DNA of 43,694 bases from contig JBOGJI010000022.1 of NCBI GenBank assembly GCA_050747865.1, positions 1-43,694 on the forward strand, given 5' to 3'. Made by a program: the position numbers and the translations under genes. This stretch comes from JBOGJI01 sp050747865. GTDB taxonomy: Bacteria; Acidobacteriota; Thermoanaerobaculia; Multivoradales; JAHEKO01. Below the pieces are notes generated by a model. That model was not told where the DNA came from and ran no database searches. It worked only from the letters and a program-made list of their open reading frames with translations. This document shows positions 1-10,283 of this stretch, piece by piece (the first letter of the stretch is position 1; every line of letters starts with the position of its first letter).

Positions 1-153
1 TGGGACGCTCCGCTCAGACGGAGGCCTCTCGACCCACGCCCGGAGCCTGCTACGCGGCGCACCGGCATGCTTACCGCGGCGGGACTCACACCCGCTAGCC
101 GGGTACGGCTGATCAGGACGCACCATGTCGGCCATTGTAGGCCGAAGGCGGGA
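1..153. other. Non-coding left edge with small hairpins
   Basis: I see no convincing gene here. The stretch lies downstream of the minus-strand GAPDH stop. It holds short perfect stems: CTCCG/CGGAG at 8-23, GCGGG/CCCGC at 79-95, and TCGGCC/GGCCGA at 128-145 with a six-base loop. The last one is 8 bases beyond the stop codon, but no T-run follows it on the minus strand, so it is not a classical terminator. The density of stems could reflect a structured RNA or the end of a repeat that continues outside the window. Confidence 0.3.
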
Positions 154-1164
154 TCAGCGACCAAAGGCCGCGAGCTTGGCGATCAGGTCGACGACGCGGT
201 TGGCGTAGCCCCACTCGTTGTCGTACCAGGCCACCACCCGGGCCCAGCCGTCGCCCGCCGCATGGGTGGACAGGGCGTCGAAGATACAGGAGTGGGGATT
301 GCCGATCACGTCGCTCGACACCAGGGGAATCTCCGAATATTCGACGATCTCGCGCAGCTCGCCGGCGGCCGCTGCTCGCACCGCTTCGTTGATGTCCGCG
401 ATGGTCACCGGCCGTTCGAGGGCGCAGACGAAGTCGACGATCGAGCCGTCCGGCACCGGCACCCGCATGGCCATGCCGTCGAGCCTGCCGTCGAGCTCCG
501 GCAGCACCTTGCCCACGGCGCGGGCGGCGCCGGTGGTGGTCGGGATAATGTTCTCGGCGGCGGCGCGGCTGCGGCGCAGGTCCTTGTGCGGCACGTCGGC
601 CAGCCGCTGGTCGTTGGTGTAGGCGTGGACGGTGGTGAGCAGCCCTTGGCGCACTCCGAAGGCCTCGTGCAGCACCTTGGCCAGCGGCGCCAGGCAGTTG
701 GTGGTGCAGGAGGCGTTGGAAACCAGACGGTCTGAGGCCGTGAGCGTGTGGTCGTTGACGCCCAGGACCACCATGGCGTCCAGGGGCTCCTTTGGCGGCA
801 CGGTCAGGATGACGCGGGCGGCGCCGGCTTCCAGGTGTTTGGCCAGCGGCTCGCGGGTGCGGAACACGCCGGTGGACTCGACCACGACATCGACATCCAG
901 CTTGCCCCACGGCAGCGCCGCCGGGTCGCGCTCGGCGGTCATGACCACGCGCTCGCCGTCCACCGTCATCGAGTCGTCGTCGACGCTTACCGACCCGCTG
1001 AAGCGCCCCATCACCGTGTCGTATTGCAGCAGGTAGGCGAGTTGCTCGTTCTCGTACAGGTCGTTGATGCCCACGACTTGGATGTCCAGTCGCCGGTGCA
1101 GGATGCGGAAGACGCTCCTGCCGATGCGGCCGAAGCCGTTGATGCCGACGCGTACGGCGCTCAT
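154..1164 (-). CDS. gap: Type I glyceraldehyde-3-phosphate dehydrogenase, catalytically intact
   Basis: 336 aa, the normal family length. It interconverts glyceraldehyde 3-phosphate, phosphate and NAD(P)+ with 1,3-bisphosphoglycerate in cytosolic glycolysis or gluconeogenesis. The N-terminal Rossmann motif is GINGFGRIGR (residues 7-16). The catalytic motif is SNASCTTNCLAP with Cys153, and His180 lies in TVHAYTNDQ. The phosphate-binding Arg235 (RVPVPDGS) and the C-terminal WYDNEWGYANR are present. The ATG at 1162-1164 overlaps the TGA of the upstream GAPDH-like gene (ATGA), so the pair is translationally coupled. It is the last gene of a run with glyQ, glyS and ppdK. Asp35 after the second beta strand suggests NAD preference, which is inference. 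Confidence 0.96.
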   Translation of the reverse strand: MSAVRVGINGFGRIGRSVFRILHRRLDIQVVGINDLYENEQLAYLLQYDTVMGRFSGSVSVDDDSMTVDGERVVMTAERDPAALPWGKLDVDVVVESTGVFRTREPLAKHLEAGAARVILTVPPKEPLDAMVVLGVNDHTLTASDRLVSNASCTTNCLAPLAKVLHEAFGVRQGLLTTVHAYTNDQRLADVPHKDLRRSRAAAENIIPTTTGAARAVGKVLPELDGRLDGMAMRVPVPDGSIVDFVCALERPVTIADINEAVRAAAAGELREIVEYSEIPLVSSDVIGNPHSCIFDALSTHAAGDGWARVVAWYDNEWGYANRVVDLIAKLAAFGR

Positions 1165-2165
1165 CCGTCGAGCTCCCGGAACTTGCGCAGCAGGTCGATG
1201 ACCCGGTGGGCGTAGCCCCAGCCGTTGTCGAACCAGGTCAAGGTCTTGGACACCGTCTCGCCCAGCGTCATGGTCGCCAGCGAGTCGAAGATACCCGAGC
1301 GGGGGTTCATCCGGATGTCGCTGGAGACGATGGGCGCGTCCTCGAACTCGAGCAGGTCCCGCCAGTCGCGCTCGATCGCGACGCGCACCGCCTGGTTGAT
1401 GGCCTCGACCGTCACCGGTTGTCGGTGCCAGCAGACCAGATCCATAGCCGATCCCTGCGGCACGGGAACGTTCAGGGCCAGCGCGGTGATGCGCCCGGCG
1501 AGCTCCGGCAGCACCTCCTCGGCCACCTGGGCGGCGTTGGTCTGCTGCGGGATGATGTTCTCGGACGCCGCCCTCCCCCGCCGCGGATCCTCCGCCGGCA
1601 CGTCGGCCAGACGCTGGGCCTCGGTGTAGGCGTGCACGGTGTCGACGAAGGCGCGCTCGACGCCGAACGCCGCGTCCAGGATGCGCAGCATCGGCGCCAG
1701 TGCGTGGGCCGTGTTCGAGGCGTTGGAGACGATGCGGTGGCCGCGCTCGAGCAGCCCGTCGTTGACGCCCATCACCACCGTGATGTCCGGCGCGTCCCGG
1801 GGCGGGACGCAGAGGATCACCCGCTCGGCGCCGGCCTCCAGGTGGCGCTCTAGCTGCTCGCGGGAGGGGTGTAGGTCCATGGCCTCGATCACCGTATGCA
1901 CTCCCAGCTCGCCCCACGGAGCGATCTCGCCGGTGACCAGCGGGATGGATCCGGTGGCGCTGCGCAGCTCGCCGTCCACGTAGTCGAGCCGGTCGGGGAA
2001 TCGTCCGAGCAGGGTGTCGAAGCGCAGCAGGTAGGCGAGGGCCTCGGGGTCGTAGGGATCCGCCACCGCCGCGACGGGAAACTCCTCGCTCGCGTGCAGC
2101 AGGCGGAACAGGTTGCGGGCCACCCGGCCCAGACCCATCAATCCGATGGGACGCGATCGGCTCAC
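1161..2165 (-). CDS. GAPDH-like paralog lacking the catalytic cysteine (probable pseudoenzyme)
   Basis: 334 aa, aligning along its whole length with the adjacent intact GAPDH. The active-site motif reads SNASNTAHALAP, so the catalytic Cys is Asn151 (AAC codon at 1713-1715). The general-base His178 (TVHAYTEAQ) is kept. The phosphate-binding Arg is Asn232 (LNVPVPQGS). The STG segment that contacts NAD in the family reads EAMDLH, and the glycine motif is GLMGLGRVAR. The reading frame is open, and the fold-defining stretches (ENIIPQQTNAA, VSSDI, WFDNGWGYAHR) are conserved, which argues against simple decay. The GTG start at 2163-2165 overlaps the ppdK stop (GTGA). Classical phosphorylating activity is very unlikely. 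A regulatory, structural or altered catalytic role is inference. Confidence 0.9.
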   Translation of the reverse strand: MSRSRPIGLMGLGRVARNLFRLLHASEEFPVAAVADPYDPEALAYLLRFDTLLGRFPDRLDYVDGELRSATGSIPLVTGEIAPWGELGVHTVIEAMDLHPSREQLERHLEAGAERVILCVPPRDAPDITVVMGVNDGLLERGHRIVSNASNTAHALAPMLRILDAAFGVERAFVDTVHAYTEAQRLADVPAEDPRRGRAASENIIPQQTNAAQVAEEVLPELAGRITALALNVPVPQGSAMDLVCWHRQPVTVEAINQAVRVAIERDWRDLLEFEDAPIVSSDIRMNPRSGIFDSLATMTLGETVSKTLTWFDNGWGYAHRVIDLLRKFRELDG

Positions 2166-4945
2166 GCCGTACCCCACTCCTCTCCGGCCGGTTCGTCCAG
2201 CGCCGCGCGGGCGGCCGCCAGCCGCGCCACCGGCACCCGGTAGGGCGAGCAGGAGACATAGTCGAGGCCGACCTCGTGGAAGAAGGCGACGGACGCCGGG
2301 TCCCCGCCGTGCTCGCCGCAGATGCCGAGCTTCAGGTCGCCCCTGGCCGCGCGGCCGCGCTCGCAGGCCAGCCGTACCAGCTCGCCGACCCCATGTGGGT
2401 CGAGCTCGGCGAAGGGATCGGTCGGCAGGATGCGCTCCTCCAGGTACTGGGGAAGGAAGCGTCCGGCGTCGTCGCGCGAGTAGCCGTAGGTGAGCTGCGT
2501 CAGGTCGTTGGTGCCGAAGGAGAAGAAGTCGGCGCTCGCCGCGATCCGGTCGGCCACCAGCGCCGCCCGCGGGACCTCGATCATGGTGCCGATCGGGACC
2601 GTGTCCGCCATCTCGCCGATCGCCTCCTCGATCATCGTCCGCAGCCGCTTCATCTCCTCCTCGGTGCCGACCAACGGGACCATGATCTCGGGACGGGCGT
2701 CGATCCCGCGTTCGCGGCAGGCGGCGGTCGCCCGGGCGATCGCCTCCACCTGCATACGGTAGATCGCCGGAAAGGTCAACCCCAGCCGGCAGCCGCGGTG
2801 GCCCAGCATGGGGTTCGCCTCGGCCAGGCTGGCGACCTTGGCGCGCACCGCCTCGGGCTCGACGCCCATCAGCTCGGCCACCGCCTCGACCGCCTCCGGC
2901 TCGCGCGGCAGGAATTCGTGCAGTGGCGGGTCGAGCAGGCGGACGGTCACCGGCAGGCCGTCGAGGGCGGTGAAGATCGCCTCGAAGTCTTGCTGCTGGA
3001 CCGGCAGCAGGGCGGCCAGGGCGGCGGTGCGCTCCCCTTCCCCGGCGGCGAGGATGAGCTGCCGCACCTGGTGGATGCGCGCCTCGTCGAAGAACATGTG
3101 CTCGGTGCGGCAGAGCCCGACGCCCTCGGCGCCGAGCAGGCGCGCGACCCGGGCGTCTTCCGGCGTGTCCGCGTTGGCGCGCACCTTCAGGCGGCGCGCC
3201 TCGTCGGCCCAATCCAACAGCCGGAGGAACGCCTGAGCCAACGGCGAGCCGCTTCCTCCGTCCCCGGCTTCCAGGGCCGTCAGCACCTCGGAGGCCCGCG
3301 GCGTCAAGCGCCCGGCCAGCACCTCGCCGCTGGTGCCGTCGATCGACAGCTCGTCCCCCTCCTCGAAGGTCTCGCCGCTGACCCGGACACGGCCGTGCTC
3401 CTCGTCCACCTCCAGGGCCCCGGCACCGACGACGCAGGGCTTGCCCATGCCGCGGGCCACTACGGCCGCGTGGCTTGTCATCCCCCCGCGCGAGGTGAGG
3501 ATGCCGGCGGCGGCGTGCATGCCGACGATGTCCTCGGGCGACGTCTCCTCGCGGACCAGCAGCACGGGTCCTTGCGCCGCCATCTCGGTGGCCCGCTCGG
3601 CGGTGAGCGCGATGCGACCCGAGGCGGCCCCCGGTCCGGCCGCCAGGCCGCGCGCCAGCACCCCGCCGGCGGCGCGGGTGCGCTCCAGCTCCACGGGGTC
3701 GAACACCGGGGCGAGGAGCTGGACGAGCTGCGCCGGCGCCACCCGCTTGAGCGCCAGCCGCGGCTCGATCAGCCCCTCGTCGACCATGTCGACGGCAATG
3801 CGCACCGCCGCCGGTCCGGTGCGCTGGCCGGCGCGGGTCTGCAGCATGTAGAGCCGCCCGCCGTCGATGGTGAACTCCACGTCCTGCATGTCGAGGCGGG
3901 CCCGCTCCAGGATGCGACAGGTCTCCTCGAGCCGGTCGAAGGCCTGCGGAAAGACATCGGCGAGACCGGGCTGCCCGTTCGCAGTCCGCTCCGCCTGCGG
4001 CTCCGCATGTTGCTCTGTGGGCGCCTCGCGCAAGCGCTCGGCGGCCAGGATCGGCTGCGGCGTGCGAATGCCGGCGACCACGTCTTCGCCCTGGGCGTTG
4101 ACCAGGAACTCGCCGTAGAGGCGCTTCGTTCCATCCGCCGGGCTGCGGGTGAAGGCGACGCCGGTGGCGCAGTCGGGGCCGCGGTTGCCGAACACCATGG
4201 TCTGCACGTTGACCGCCGTCCCCATGTCGTCCGGGATGCCGTGCAGCCGGCGGTACTCGTGCGCCCGCCGGTTGCTCCAGCTGTCGAACACCGCCCGCAG
4301 CGCCCCCCAGAGCTGCTCCCGGGGATCCTGGGGAAAGGTTTGGGCGTGCTGCCGGATGAGCTCCTGGTAGCGGGCGCAGAGCTCGGCGAGGCTGTCGCCG
4401 GAGAGCTCCGCATCGGTGGTCGCGCCGTCGCGCTGCCTGAGGGCCGCGAGCTCCTTCTCAAATGCCGCGTGGGGCACGCCGAGGACCACGTCGCCGTACA
4501 TGGAGAGCAGGCGCCGGTAGCAGTCCCAGCCGAATCGCGGCTCCCAGCCGGCGGCGATCCGCGCCGCGACGATGTCGTCGTTCAGGCCGATGTTGAGGAC
4601 CGTGTCCATCATCCCCGGCATGGAGATGGCGGCTCCGGAGCGCACCGAGACGAGGAGGGGGGCGTCGGGGCTTGCGAACGAATGCCCGGTCACCTCTTCC
4701 AGCGAGGCGAGCTCGGCTGCCAGCTCCGCCTCGAGACCCGCAGGCAGCTCGCCACCGTTGCCCAGGTAGTGGAGGCAGGCCTCGGTGGTGATGGTGAATC
4801 CCGGCGGCACCGGCAGCCCGAGCCGGCTCATTTCGGCGAGGCCGGCGCCCTTGCCGCCGAGGACCCACTTCTCGTCGGCCCCGGCCGCTGCGGGCCCCGC
4901 TTCCGTACGCTCCGCCCCGAAGGGCCGGATCCACCGCCGGCTCAC
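2162..4945 (-). CDS. ppdK: Pyruvate, phosphate dikinase
   Basis: 927 aa, slightly longer than the usual 870-900. It interconverts pyruvate, ATP and phosphate with PEP, AMP and pyrophosphate. The N-terminal nucleotide-binding domain starts with KWVLGGKGAGLAEM and GLPVPPGFTI. The central phosphohistidine domain has TSRGGMTSHAAVVARGMGKP, with the phosphorylated His in TSHAA. The C-terminal PEP/pyruvate barrel ends in GICGEHGGDP, carrying the catalytic Cys. A low-complexity insert around EAPTEQHAEPQAERTANG may account for the extra length. The GTG start overlaps the glyS stop (GTGA), and the stop overlaps the GAPDH-like gene. Coupling to two GAPDH genes suggests a role in lower glycolysis or gluconeogenesis. 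Confidence 0.96.
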   Translation of the reverse strand: MSRRWIRPFGAERTEAGPAAAGADEKWVLGGKGAGLAEMSRLGLPVPPGFTITTEACLHYLGNGGELPAGLEAELAAELASLEEVTGHSFASPDAPLLVSVRSGAAISMPGMMDTVLNIGLNDDIVAARIAAGWEPRFGWDCYRRLLSMYGDVVLGVPHAAFEKELAALRQRDGATTDAELSGDSLAELCARYQELIRQHAQTFPQDPREQLWGALRAVFDSWSNRRAHEYRRLHGIPDDMGTAVNVQTMVFGNRGPDCATGVAFTRSPADGTKRLYGEFLVNAQGEDVVAGIRTPQPILAAERLREAPTEQHAEPQAERTANGQPGLADVFPQAFDRLEETCRILERARLDMQDVEFTIDGGRLYMLQTRAGQRTGPAAVRIAVDMVDEGLIEPRLALKRVAPAQLVQLLAPVFDPVELERTRAAGGVLARGLAAGPGAASGRIALTAERATEMAAQGPVLLVREETSPEDIVGMHAAAGILTSRGGMTSHAAVVARGMGKPCVVGAGALEVDEEHGRVRVSGETFEEGDELSIDGTSGEVLAGRLTPRASEVLTALEAGDGGSGSPLAQAFLRLLDWADEARRLKVRANADTPEDARVARLLGAEGVGLCRTEHMFFDEARIHQVRQLILAAGEGERTAALAALLPVQQQDFEAIFTALDGLPVTVRLLDPPLHEFLPREPEAVEAVAELMGVEPEAVRAKVASLAEANPMLGHRGCRLGLTFPAIYRMQVEAIARATAACRERGIDARPEIMVPLVGTEEEMKRLRTMIEEAIGEMADTVPIGTMIEVPRAALVADRIAASADFFSFGTNDLTQLTYGYSRDDAGRFLPQYLEERILPTDPFAELDPHGVGELVRLACERGRAARGDLKLGICGEHGGDPASVAFFHEVGLDYVSCSPYRVPVARLAAARAALDEPAGEEWGTA

Positions 4946-7057
4946 GCCTCCCCTCCCGCGGCCGTCTCGACCGGCGCCGGGGACTGCTCTCGACTCTTCT
5001 CCACCACCACCTCCTGCAACCGGGCGATGCGCGACAGGGTGCGTTCGGTCGCCTGCAGCAACGCCAGGCGATTGCGCCGCAGCTGCGGGTTCTCGTCCAT
5101 GACCAGCACCTCGGTGAAGAACTGCTCCAGCACCTCGGCGAAGCCGGCGACGGCGGCGAGCCCCCGCTCATAGTCGCGCTCCTGGGCCGCCGCTACGATT
5201 TCGGTGTCCAGCTCGCCGCCGGCCTCGTGCAGGCGCCGCTCGCCCGCCTCGCGGAGCAGCATCTCGTCCAGCTCGGCACGCGGCTGCTCGCGCAGGATGT
5301 TGGCGATGCGCTTGGCGGCGAGCACCACATCCAGGAAGCCGGGGCGCCGGCGGGTGGCGTGGACCGCCGCCACGCGAGCTCTCAAGTCGGGGAGATCTCG
5401 CCACGCGGTGGCGAGTGCCGCCTCGATCTCGTCGTAGGCGAAGCCCTGGAGCGCGAGCAGGTGCCGCACACGATCTTGCAGGAACGGCCGCAGGCGCTCC
5501 ACGACCTCTTCGGGCGTCGCCTCCAACCGTGTCTCGAAGTGGCGCGCGGCCTGCACCGCCAGGGCCTCCGGGTCGATCGACAGCTCTCCTTCGAGCAGGA
5601 TGCGCATTGCGCCCTGGGCCGCCCGCCGCAGGCCGAACGGGTCGCGGCTGCCGGTCGGCGCGGCGCCCAGGCCGAACAGCCCGGCCAGGGTGTCGAAGCG
5701 ATCGGCCAGCGAGACGATGCGGCCGACCATGCCCCGGGGCAGCGGGTCGTCGATCGCGGCCGGCAGGTACTGGTCGTAGACCGCCTGCCAGACCTCCTCG
5801 GCGACGCCCTCCTCGCGGGCGTAGACGCCGCCCATGATCCCCTGGAGCGAGGTGAACTCCTTGACCATCTCGGTGGTCAGGTCGGCCTTGAGCAACCGCG
5901 CCGCGAGCTGTGCCGGCTCGGCGAGGTCCGGTCGCTCCAGGACGTCGCACAGCCAGTGCACGAGCCGCCCGATGCGCCGGGACTTCTCGGCATAGCTGCC
6001 CAGCTTCTCGTGGAACGACAGGTGCTCCAGCCGCTCGTCTCGCCCGCCCAGGGGGAGCTTGCGGTCCTCCTGCCAGAAGAACCGGGCGTCGGCCAGGCGC
6101 GCTGCCACCACCCACTCGTTGCCGCTCCGCACCAGGCCTTCCAGGTCGTCGGCGCGGTCCATGACAGTGAGGAAGCAGGGCAGGAGGCGGCCGTCCTTCT
6201 CGACGGTGAGCGCGCTCTGGTGGTCCCGCAGGCTGGTGATCAGCACTTCGCGCGGCAGCTCCAGGCAGTCCTCGTCGAGGGCGCCACGGACCATCCCCGG
6301 GATGGCGCAGACGGCGGCCATGCGGTCGAGCAGCTCGTCGTCCTCGACCAGCGTGCCTCCGGCTTCGGCCGCCAGCTCCGCGGCACGCTGCTCGAGGCGC
6401 GCCCGGCGGGTGTCGAACAGGATCTCGATGCCGCGTTCCCGCAGTCGCGTCGTGTACTCCTCGTGGTCCGCCACCTCGAAGCTCTCCGCGGAGAGCACCG
6501 GGTGCCCGACCGTGGTCCGGCCTGCCGGCACGCCGAAGAACACGCAGGGCAAGACCTCGCCCGCGTAGATCGCCAGCAAGCCGTGCACCGGCCGCACCCA
6601 GGGGCCGTCGCCGGCGCCCCAGCGCATCTCCTTGGGCCAGCGGATATCGCCGAGCAGGCGCGGGGTCAGCTCCCGCAGGAGCTCGGGGGTCGGCCTTCCC
6701 ACCACCGTCTTGTCCACGGCGGCATACTCCCCCTTCTCGGTCTTCACCCGCTGGACGTCCCGCGTTTCGACGCCGCAGCGGGCGGCGAAGCCCTGCAAGG
6801 CCGCGGTCGGCACACCGTCCTTCCACGCGGCCGAGGCCGGCGGACCGACGATCTGCTCGTGGCGGTCGGGCTCGCGCTCGGGCAGCCCCTTCAAGCAGAG
6901 CATCAGGCGTCGCGGCGTGAAGCCGGTGATCACCTCCTCGGGCACCAGCTTCGCCGCCACCAGCTCCTCGAAGAAGCGGGTGGCGAGCTGCCGCATCCCC
7001 TGCGCCACCATGCGCGCCGGGATCTCCTCGCAGCGGACCTCGAGCAGGAGCTCGCGC

Positions 7058-7065
<8 letters not shown>
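4942..7065 (-). CDS. glyS: Glycyl-tRNA synthetase beta subunit
   Basis: 707 aa, near the usual 690. It is the tRNA-binding subunit of the alpha2beta2 enzyme that charges tRNA-Gly. The N-terminus MAERELLLEVRCEEIPARM matches the family start (LLLEIGTEEIP-like), so I use the ATG at 7063-7065 rather than the longer upstream extension. The gene overlaps the end of glyQ by 8 bases. An HD-like central region and a C-terminal DALR-type anticodon-binding region (KRIANILRE, VLVMDENPQLRRNRLALL) are recognisable. Its stop overlaps ppdK. Confidence 0.95.
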
Positions 7066-7996
<931 letters not shown>

Positions 7997-8003
7997 CGAG
8001 CCG

Positions 8004-8774
8004 CTACGTGGCCACTGTTGCCAGGGTTTTTTGCATCACCTCGTAGCTCTTCAATTCGTGCTGCAGGAAGCCGCGCCGGACCGTGCGGCACACCGCCTCG
8101 ACCGCCGACAGCGCCACCGGGTCGCGGGCCGCCGGCACCTCCGAAGCCATCTGCGCCAGGCCGCGGTGGGCACTGCCGCGCAGGAACTCCAGCGCCGCGG
8201 TCGCCACGGGCTTGCCGCTCACTTCGCCGATGTCGCAGGTGCCGCACACGATCCCCTCCCCTGACGGCGCCAGCCACGCCTCGGCGCCGAGCCGACGCCC
8301 GCATTGGGGGCAGCGCTCCGGCGGCGGGAAGATCCCGGCCAGGCGCAGCACCCAGGTTTCGAAATAACGTGTCGCCAGCTCTCGGTCGACGCCGTTCTCG
8401 AGGCCCTCGAGAGTGCTCTCGAGCAGCCGGTAGAGGGGGTCGTTGACCTCCCCCTCCGGGGCGAAGGCGTCGGTGTGGTCGGCCAGGTAGCTCCCGAGCA
8501 AGATGCCCTCCAGGTCCGCCTGCAGCCGGCCTGGGGATCGAATCCACTCGACGTCCGTGATCCTTGTGAGCTCGCTGCGGGGCCTTTCGAACCAGCTGAC
8601 CCGGCAGCGCGCCAGTGGCTGGAGCTGACCGGCGAAGCGAGAGTACTTGCGCTTGGAGCCACGTGCAACCCCACGCCGCTTGCCGGCGTCGCGGGAGAGG
8701 TAGGTGACGATCCGGTCGTGCTCGTGGAGCTCCCGGACGTCGAGCAGGATCGCGTCGCTGCTCAGAAACTGCAT
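8004..8774 (-). CDS. recO: DNA repair protein RecO
   Basis: 256 aa. RecO acts with RecR and RecF to load RecA onto SSB-coated single-stranded DNA. The N-terminal OB fold begins FLSSDAILLDVRELHEHDR and continues with GVARGSKRKYSRFAGQLQP. A C-terminal zinc site is visible as CPQCGRRLG followed by CGTCDIG. The start ATG at 8772-8774 was chosen because the N-terminus matches the family and a TATACT box lies 9 bases upstream. The intergenic gap to era is 92 bases, so recO probably has its own promoter although it lies between era and glyQ. Confidence 0.93.
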   Translation of the reverse strand: MQFLSSDAILLDVRELHEHDRIVTYLSRDAGKRRGVARGSKRKYSRFAGQLQPLARCRVSWFERPRSELTRITDVEWIRSPGRLQADLEGILLGSYLADHTDAFAPEGEVNDPLYRLLESTLEGLENGVDRELATRYFETWVLRLAGIFPPPERCPQCGRRLGAEAWLAPSGEGIVCGTCDIGEVSGKPVATAALEFLRGSAHRGLAQMASEVPAARDPVALSAVEAVCRTVRRGFLQHELKSYEVMQKTLATVAT

Positions 8775-8783
8775 GACACCGTG

Positions 8784-8789
8784 AGTATA
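8784..8789 (-). promoter_or_regulatory. Probable -10 box of recO (leaderless type)
   Basis: TATACT on the minus strand, with 9 bases between it and the recO ATG. No good -35 hexamer is visible. Transcription would start at or within a few bases of the start codon. The call rests on the match to TANNNT and on the same spacing at other first genes in this window. Confidence 0.5.
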
Positions 8790-8866
8790 CGAATCGCGGC
8801 CACCAGATTCCGTAGCTGCCCCCTCTCCTCGGACGCCTTCCCGCTCGGGGTTGCTGGAGTTGGGGG

Positions 8867-9778
8867 TCAGGTTTCTGTGCTGAGGACGTCGCGGTCGAGG
8901 TCGGCTAGGAGGCGTTCGTCTTCGCGCCAGCCTTCCTCTACGCGGACGAAGAGGAAGAGGCGGACCGGGCGGTCGAGGAGGTCGGTGAGCTCCTGGCGGG
9001 CGGCGGTGCCGATGGCCTTGATGCGGGTGCCGGCCTGGCCGACGACGATTTTTCGCTGGCCGGGGCGCTCTACCAGGATGGAGGCGTGGATCTCGACCGG
9101 GGCGGGCGGCTCGCCGTCGTCCTGCCAGTGCTCCAGGGCCACTGCCGTGGTGTACGGGAGCTCGTCGCGGACCTGGGTCAGGAGCTGCTCGCGGATCCGT
9201 TCGGCGGCGAGGAAGCGCTGGGAGTGCAGGGTGATCCATTCGGGACCGTAGAGGGGGGCGCCGGGCGGCAGGCGTTGCCAGAGGAGGCTTTCGAGGGTGT
9301 CGCAGCCTTCGCCGGTCAGCGCCGAGAGGGGCACGACCTCGTCGAAGCAGTCGGATTCCGCGAAGCGGGCGATCAAGGGGAGGAGGGCGGGCTTGTGCAC
9401 GCGGTCGATCTTGTTGAGCACCGCCAGGCGCGGGATGCGAAGGGCGCGCACCCGGTCGAGGAGCTGTGCGTCGCCGCTGCCGAAGCGGCTGGAGGCGTCG
9501 TGCAGGACGCAGATCACGTCGGCGTCGCGCAGGGCCTCTTCGGCGTGCAGCATCATCTGGCGGTTGAGGCGGTGCAGCGGGCGGTGGATTCCGGGAGTGT
9601 CGAGGAAGACGATCTGACCCTGCGGGCGCGTCAGGATCCCGATCATGCGGTGACGGGTGGTCTGCGGCTTGTCGGAGACGATGGCCACCTTCTCGGCCAG
9701 CAGGCGGTTCAGGAGGGTGGACTTGCCGGCGTTCGGGCGGCCGACCAGGGCGACCGTACCGTAGCGGGTGTCAGGCAT
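8867..9778 (-). CDS. era: GTPase Era
   Basis: 303 aa, normal length. Era binds the 3' end of 16S rRNA and helps 30S assembly. G1 is GRPNAGKSTLLN, followed by SDKPQTTRHR (switch I/G2), FLDTPGIHRP (G3), LNKIDRV (G4) and PLSALTGEG (G5). The C-terminal KH domain includes EIHASILVERPGQRKIVVGQ. The ATG at 9776-9778 overlaps the end of ybeY by 8 bases, the common ybeY-era pairing. The minus-strand sequence just after the stop contains AAACCTGACCCCC, related to GGGGTCAGG-type repeats seen elsewhere in the window. Confidence 0.96.
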   Translation of the reverse strand: MPDTRYGTVALVGRPNAGKSTLLNRLLAEKVAIVSDKPQTTRHRMIGILTRPQGQIVFLDTPGIHRPLHRLNRQMMLHAEEALRDADVICVLHDASSRFGSGDAQLLDRVRALRIPRLAVLNKIDRVHKPALLPLIARFAESDCFDEVVPLSALTGEGCDTLESLLWQRLPPGAPLYGPEWITLHSQRFLAAERIREQLLTQVRDELPYTTAVALEHWQDDGEPPAPVEIHASILVERPGQRKIVVGQAGTRIKAIGTAARQELTDLLDRPVRLFLFVRVEEGWREDERLLADLDRDVLSTET

Positions 9779-10283
9779 GGTCGTCGTCGATCCAGCGCCG
9801 GCACAGCTCGAGCTCGAGGGCGTCCATGACGCCCTCGTCGCGCTCGTGGTCGTGTCCCAGGAGGTGGAGCAGGCCGTGGAGCACGAGCTCCTTGAGCTCG
9901 CGAGACAGGGTGTGCCCCAGCCGCTGCGCTTGCCGCCGCGCGGTGGGGACGCCGATGACCAGGTCACCCAGATGTTGACCGTCGGGAGTCGCTGCGCCCT
10001 GGAAAGACAGCACGTCGGTGGCTCGATCTAGACCGCGGTAGTTCCTGTTCAGGTCGCGGATCTGGCGATCGGAGACGAAACGGACGGTGAGCCCCACCCG
10101 CCCAGGGGTCAGGGGCGAGGGGTCAGGGATCAGGGTAGAGCCGACCGCAACGGTCGATACCAGCTCAGCTATCACCGGCATCAACCAGCGGCGCAGTCTG
10201 CGCAAGTCGAGACCCGGGTAGTGCAGCGGGTTCTGCAGCGCGATCTCGATGTCAACTCGCGGCGACTCGTGGCGGTTCCTCAT
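9771..10283 (-). CDS. ybeY: Endoribonuclease YbeY with a repeat-derived insert
   Basis: 170 aa. It is a metal-dependent RNase of 16S rRNA maturation and 70S quality control. The zinc motif HGLLHLLGHDH is intact, and the family stretch LNRNYRGLDRATDVLSFQ is present. Between the N-terminal helix (RRWLMPVIAELV) and the next strand (VGLTVRFVSD) lies an extra segment, STLIPDPSPLTPGR. It is encoded by a GGGGTCAGGG-type repeat at 10102-10135. The ATG overlaps the pgpH stop (ATGA, 10280-10283). The insert sits in a loop region, so activity is probably kept (inference). Confidence 0.92.
   Translation of the reverse strand: MRNRHESPRVDIEIALQNPLHYPGLDLRRLRRWLMPVIAELVSTVAVGSTLIPDPSPLTPGRVGLTVRFVSDRQIRDLNRNYRGLDRATDVLSFQGAATPDGQHLGDLVIGVPTARRQAQRLGHTLSRELKELVLHGLLHLLGHDHERDEGVMDALELELCRRWIDDDHA
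10102..10135 (+). repeat. GGGGTCAGGG-type degenerate repeat inside ybeY
   Basis: The plus strand shows CAGGGGTCAGGGGCGAGGGG followed by TCAGGGATCAGGG. It is in frame within ybeY, where it encodes an extra loop. A second copy in inverted orientation lies at 10315-10346, about 180 bases away. Confidence 0.75.

Noticed and set aside
2276..5173. 965-aa open frame on the plus strand opposite ppdK and glyS
   Set aside because: Shadow frame of a GC-rich gene; the translation is rich in H, R, G and Q, has no family motif, and the opposing genes are clear.
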